DNA from: Cyclobacteriaceae bacterium
GTDB lineage: Bacteria; Bacteroidota; Bacteroidia; Cytophagales; Cyclobacteriaceae
Length of the DNA stretch: 7,687 nucleotides
NCBI GenBank assembly: GCA_028279155.1
Contig: JANQST010000563.1
Coordinates: forward strand, 1-7,687
Direction of reading: 5' to 3'
Of this stretch, positions 5,930 to 7,687 are shown in pieces (position 1 is the stretch's first letter; the number at the start of each line of letters is the position of its first letter). Both the position numbers and the translations under genes were made by a program. The notes under the pieces were generated by a model. The model saw only the letters and a program-made list of their open reading frames with translations, was not told the origin of the DNA and did not search any database.

Positions 5930-6076
5930 ATGGAACCGGAAGACAAAGCCCTTGAAAGACTCGATGATTTAGAAGAGTTATCCGAACCAGATGAATCAGC
6001 AATAGAACTTGATCATTTTGATGAACACATGGATCCGTTTGCTTATGATTTCTATAAGATAATTGATAAGCCGTAA
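5930..6076 (+). CDS. Small acidic protein of unknown function (48 residues)
   Basis: An ATG-to-TAA frame of 48 codons: MEPEDKALERLDDLEELSEP at the start and DHFDEHMDPFAYDFYKIIDK near the end. It has 18 Asp or Glu and only four Lys or Arg, so the charge is strongly negative. The first part could form an amphipathic helix (ALERLDDLEEL); the second is aromatic-rich. There is no signal peptide, membrane segment or cysteine, so it is expected in the cytoplasm. I do not recognise a family. In favour of its being real: it fills an otherwise empty gap between the NUDIX and SRP RNA genes, has a promoter-like box just upstream, and its composition is protein-like. Against: it is short, has no Shine-Dalgarno sequence, and could be chance. 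A minus-strand open frame across it also runs through the SRP RNA and is not credible. Confidence 0.5.
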   Translation: MEPEDKALERLDDLEELSEPDESAIELDHFDEHMDPFAYDFYKIIDKP

Positions 6077-6116
6077 CAAAGTTGAATTTATCTGGAAATC
6101 CTTTTATTGTATTTAC

Positions 6117-6124
6117 TAACTTTG
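6117..6124 (+). promoter_or_regulatory. -7 promoter box of the SRP RNA gene
   Basis: TAACTTTG is a complete match to TAnnTTTG. It ends six bases before the GGCAAACG strand that closes the RNA's terminal helix at 6131, exactly where a transcript start is expected. The -33 element is weak (perhaps TCTG at 6091-6094, 22 bases upstream). Confidence 0.6.
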
Positions 6125-6128
6125 CGCT

Positions 6129-6228
6129 TCGGCAAACGGGTACGACCAGCTCCTGCTGAATCCCCCAGGACCTGACGGTAGCAAGGGTAGGTGGTTGTAG
6201 CGGTGCGATGCTTCGTTTGCCTTTTTTT
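6129..6228 (+). ncRNA. ffs: Signal recognition particle RNA, small bacterial (4.5S) type
   Basis: About 100 bases fold as one long hairpin. The apical SRP domain is clear: CAGG (6166-6169), stem ACC (6170-6172), tetraloop TGAC (6173-6176), stem GGT (6177-6179), AGCA (6180-6183), flanked by CCCC and GGG. This is the same order as helix 8 of E. coli 4.5S RNA, where CAGG and AGCA form the symmetric internal loop bound by the Ffh M domain. The ends GGCAAACG (6131-6138) and CGTTTGCC (6214-6221) pair perfectly. The RNA works with Ffh and FtsY to bring ribosomes making membrane proteins to the Sec translocon. There is no Alu domain, so this is the short form. The tetraloop is not GNRA, unlike E. coli GGAA. 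Ends are estimated from the -7 box and the T-run and may be off by several bases. Confidence 0.88.
6214..6228 (+). terminator. Terminator of the SRP RNA gene
   Basis: CGTTTGCC (6214-6221) is followed by seven T (6222-6228). Its pairing partner is the very 5' end of the RNA (6131-6138), so the closing helix of the mature RNA appears to act as the terminator stem. It lies 24 bases before the transaldolase start, and no separate promoter for that gene is evident in those 24 bases. Confidence 0.6.
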
Positions 6229-6252
6229 ATTTCCAACTGTTAACCTAATCAT

Positions 6253-6909
6253 ATGAAGTTTTTTATTGATACCGCCAACCTTGATGAAATCAGAGAGGCC
6301 CAGGATTTGGGTGTATTAGATGGTGTTACAACCAACCCGTCCCTGATGGCGAAGGAAGGAATTACCGGAGACAAAAACATTCTTAAGCATTACAAGGATA
6401 TTTGTGATATTGTGGATGATAATGTTAGTGCGGAAGTAATTTCTACCGAATTTGATAAAATGGTGGAAGAGGGTAAAAAACTTGCTAAAATCGACGATAA
6501 AATAGTTGTTAAAATCCCAATGATCAAAGATGGCGTAAAAGCTATTTCAGCACTAACTGCTGAGGGCATTCGGACCAACTGTACGTTAATCTTCAATGCC
6601 GGCCAGGCAATATTGGCTGCTAAAGCCGGAGCTAGCTATGTTTCTCCATTTATAGGAAGACTAGATGATATCAGCTCTGATGGGCTTGCATTGATTGAGC
6701 AAATTGTTGGAATTTATGATAATTACGGATTCGAGACTGAAGTATTGGCCGCCTCTATTCGCCACAACATGCATTTGATTGAATGTGCTGAAATGGGAGC
6801 AGATGTGGCGACTTGTCCCCTGAGCGTCATAACCGGACTGCTTAAGCACCCGTTGACAGATATAGGTCTTGAAAAATTCTTAGCCGATTATCATAAATCT
6901 AACAAATAG
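6253..6909 (+). CDS. tal: Transaldolase, short form (TalC/MipB-like)
   Basis: A 218-residue protein, the full length of the short transaldolase/fructose-6-phosphate aldolase family. The opening 'MKFFIDTANLDEIREAQDLG' with Asp6, 'GVTTNPSL' with Asn28, the Schiff-base Lys87 in 'VVKIPM', Thr111-region 'TNCTLIF', 'SPFIGRLDD' with Arg136, and 'ASIRHNMH' are all intact. Two positions separate transaldolase from fructose-6-phosphate aldolase: this protein has Glu61 where FSA has Gln, and Phe133 where FSA has Tyr. Both choices point to true transaldolase, moving a dihydroxyacetone unit between sedoheptulose 7-phosphate and glyceraldehyde 3-phosphate in the non-oxidative pentose phosphate pathway, in the cytoplasm. 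There is no Shine-Dalgarno sequence. The gene follows the SRP RNA terminator by 24 bases and is followed after 15 bases by the next gene. Confidence 0.93.
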   Translation: MKFFIDTANLDEIREAQDLGVLDGVTTNPSLMAKEGITGDKNILKHYKDICDIVDDNVSAEVISTEFDKMVEEGKKLAKIDDKIVVKIPMIKDGVKAISALTAEGIRTNCTLIFNAGQAILAAKAGASYVSPFIGRLDDISSDGLALIEQIVGIYDNYGFETEVLAASIRHNMHLIECAEMGADVATCPLSVITGLLKHPLTDIGLEKFLADYHKSNK

Positions 6910-6924
6910 CTTATTTCGTAGTTG

Positions 6925-7152
6925 ATGGTACAGATACAACTTAAAGAAATGTACATCATCAAGGTTAAGGGAAAAACCATCATCCCTGACTACATACAGA
7001 TTCGAGACGAAAATTTTGTGCTTGTTGCCTACTTTCGTGCAGATCGCCCGTTGAAAAAAATGGATAGATTTGGGTTGGAAGGAAAAGAAGAGGAGCTGAA
7101 AGAGATCATTGCTTCCATTCCTTATGGTAAATTGCAAAAATTAGAGTTGTAA
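6925..7152 (+). CDS. Small conserved-looking protein of unknown function (75 residues)
   Basis: The frame from ATG 6925 gives 75 residues; a later ATG at 6949 gives 67 (MYIIKVKGKTIIPDYIQIRD). Neither start has a strong ribosome site; AAAGAA sits just before the second. The protein is soluble, with a beta-rich first half (YIIKVKGKTIIPDYIQI, NFVLVAYF) and a charged helical second half (GLEGKEEELKEIIASIPYGK). No signal peptide, membrane segment or catalytic motif is visible, and I cannot name a family. It lies 15 bases after the transaldolase stop and 5 bases before the FtsE-like start, so it is very likely translated from the same mRNA. The adjoining ATPase makes a link to that transporter or to cell division possible but unproven. 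Confidence 0.72.
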   Translation: MVQIQLKEMYIIKVKGKTIIPDYIQIRDENFVLVAYFRADRPLKKMDRFGLEGKEEELKEIIASIPYGKLQKLEL

Positions 7153-7157
7153 AAGAA

Positions 7158-7687
7158 ATGTCCTTTTCAGATGATTATGTAGTGATATTATCACAAGCTT
7201 CTGTTTTTCAAGAAGAGAAGACGGTCTTAAGTGATCTGGATTTTACAATAGAGAAGGGAGAATTCGTATACCTGATTGGCAGAACGGGTAGTGGAAAATC
7301 ATCACTACTCAAAACACTCTATGCAGACTTGCCACTTAGAGTAGGATCTGCTGAAGTTGTGGGTTACAACCTTTCCAATTTAAAAAATAAGGAAATTCCC
7401 TTTCTAAGAAGGAACATCGGTATCATCTTCCAGGATTTTGAGCTTTTCTATGATCGGTCTGTAGCAGAAAACCTAACGTTCGTGATGAAGGCTACCGGAT
7501 GGAAAGATGCTGCTAAAATGAAGGGGAGAATTGCAGAGGTTTTGATGCGTGTTGGACTTGGGGCAATTTCCTCTAAAATGCCGCACCAACTTTCAGGAGG
7601 AGAGCAGCAGCGTGTAGTGATAGCTCGAGCTCTTGTGAATGAACCTAAGATCCTAATCGCAGATGAGCCAACAGGAAACCTGGACCC
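7158..7687 (+). CDS. ftsE: FtsE-like ABC transporter ATPase (5' part; cut by window end)
   Basis: 176 whole codons are present and the frame runs off the right edge. All ATPase motifs up to the D-loop are seen: Walker A GRTGSGKS (41-48), Q-loop Gln92 in 'IIFQDFELF', signature LSGGEQQR (145-152), Walker B ILIADE (165-170) and D-loop TGNLD (172-176). The spacing and the sequences 'RRNIGIIFQDFELFYDRSVA' and 'DEPTGNLD' are characteristic of FtsE, which pairs with membrane partner FtsX and controls peptidoglycan hydrolases at division; the LolD/MacB group shares many of these motifs and is the main alternative. The H-loop and C-terminus are outside the window. The start at ATG 7158 is five bases after the preceding stop, giving likely translational coupling; no independent promoter is seen. 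Confidence 0.85.
   Translation, partial: MSFSDDYVVILSQASVFQEEKTVLSDLDFTIEKGEFVYLIGRTGSGKSSLLKTLYADLPLRVGSAEVVGYNLSNLKNKEIPFLRRNIGIIFQDFELFYDRSVAENLTFVMKATGWKDAAKMKGRIAEVLMRVGLGAISSKMPHQLSGGEQQRVVIARALVNEPKILIADEPTGNLD

Noticed and set aside
5928..6236. A 102-codon open frame on the minus strand
   Set aside because: It runs antisense through the small acidic frame, the SRP RNA promoter and the whole SRP RNA gene; the RNA structure explains that DNA much better.
1..7687. A new defence, toxin-antitoxin or mobile system
   Set aside because: All sizeable frames fit envelope or housekeeping families, and there is no integrase, transposase, terminal repeat, tRNA junction or abrupt change in base composition.

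Overview
The window looks like ordinary chromosomal DNA from a member of the Bacteroidota, probably the Cytophagales or a related group. The signs are GIN-domain (DUF2807) proteins, a GldG/DUF4340 gene pair, almost no Shine-Dalgarno sequences, and promoter candidates of the TAnnTTTG (-7) type. The genus cannot be told from the sequence alone. I see no mobile element, CRISPR array, tRNA or rRNA, and no convincing new multi-gene system. The interest lies in small regulatory and RNA features.

Left part (1-3351), all on the plus strand: the 3' end of a GldG-like ABC-transporter auxiliary gene; a DUF4340 membrane-anchored protein 10 bases later; an exported thioredoxin-fold protein with a CGWC active site; then two tandem secreted GIN-domain paralogues with a strict 19-residue repeat. 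The pair ends at a strong intrinsic terminator at 3320-3351.

Middle (3355-5869): a TPR lipoprotein starts 3 bases after that terminator. The loop of the terminator hairpin reads as a perfect -7 box, so stop and start signals may share bases. The TPR gene converges on, and overlaps by 37 bp, a minus-strand gene for a seven-helix membrane protein of unknown function. Divergent from that gene is a NUDIX hydrolase of the CoA-pyrophosphatase type. The divergent spacer carries a perfect 9-bp inverted repeat that looks like an operator.

Right part (5870-7687): an unrecognised 48-residue, very acidic open frame; the signal recognition particle RNA gene with its own promoter and terminator; a short-form transaldolase; a 75-residue unknown protein; and the first 176 codons of an FtsE-like ABC ATPase cut by the window edge. 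The last three genes are 15 and 5 bases apart and probably form one transcript.

Functional links between blocks look weak: envelope and export genes on the left, housekeeping genes (SRP RNA, pentose phosphate enzyme, FtsE) on the right.
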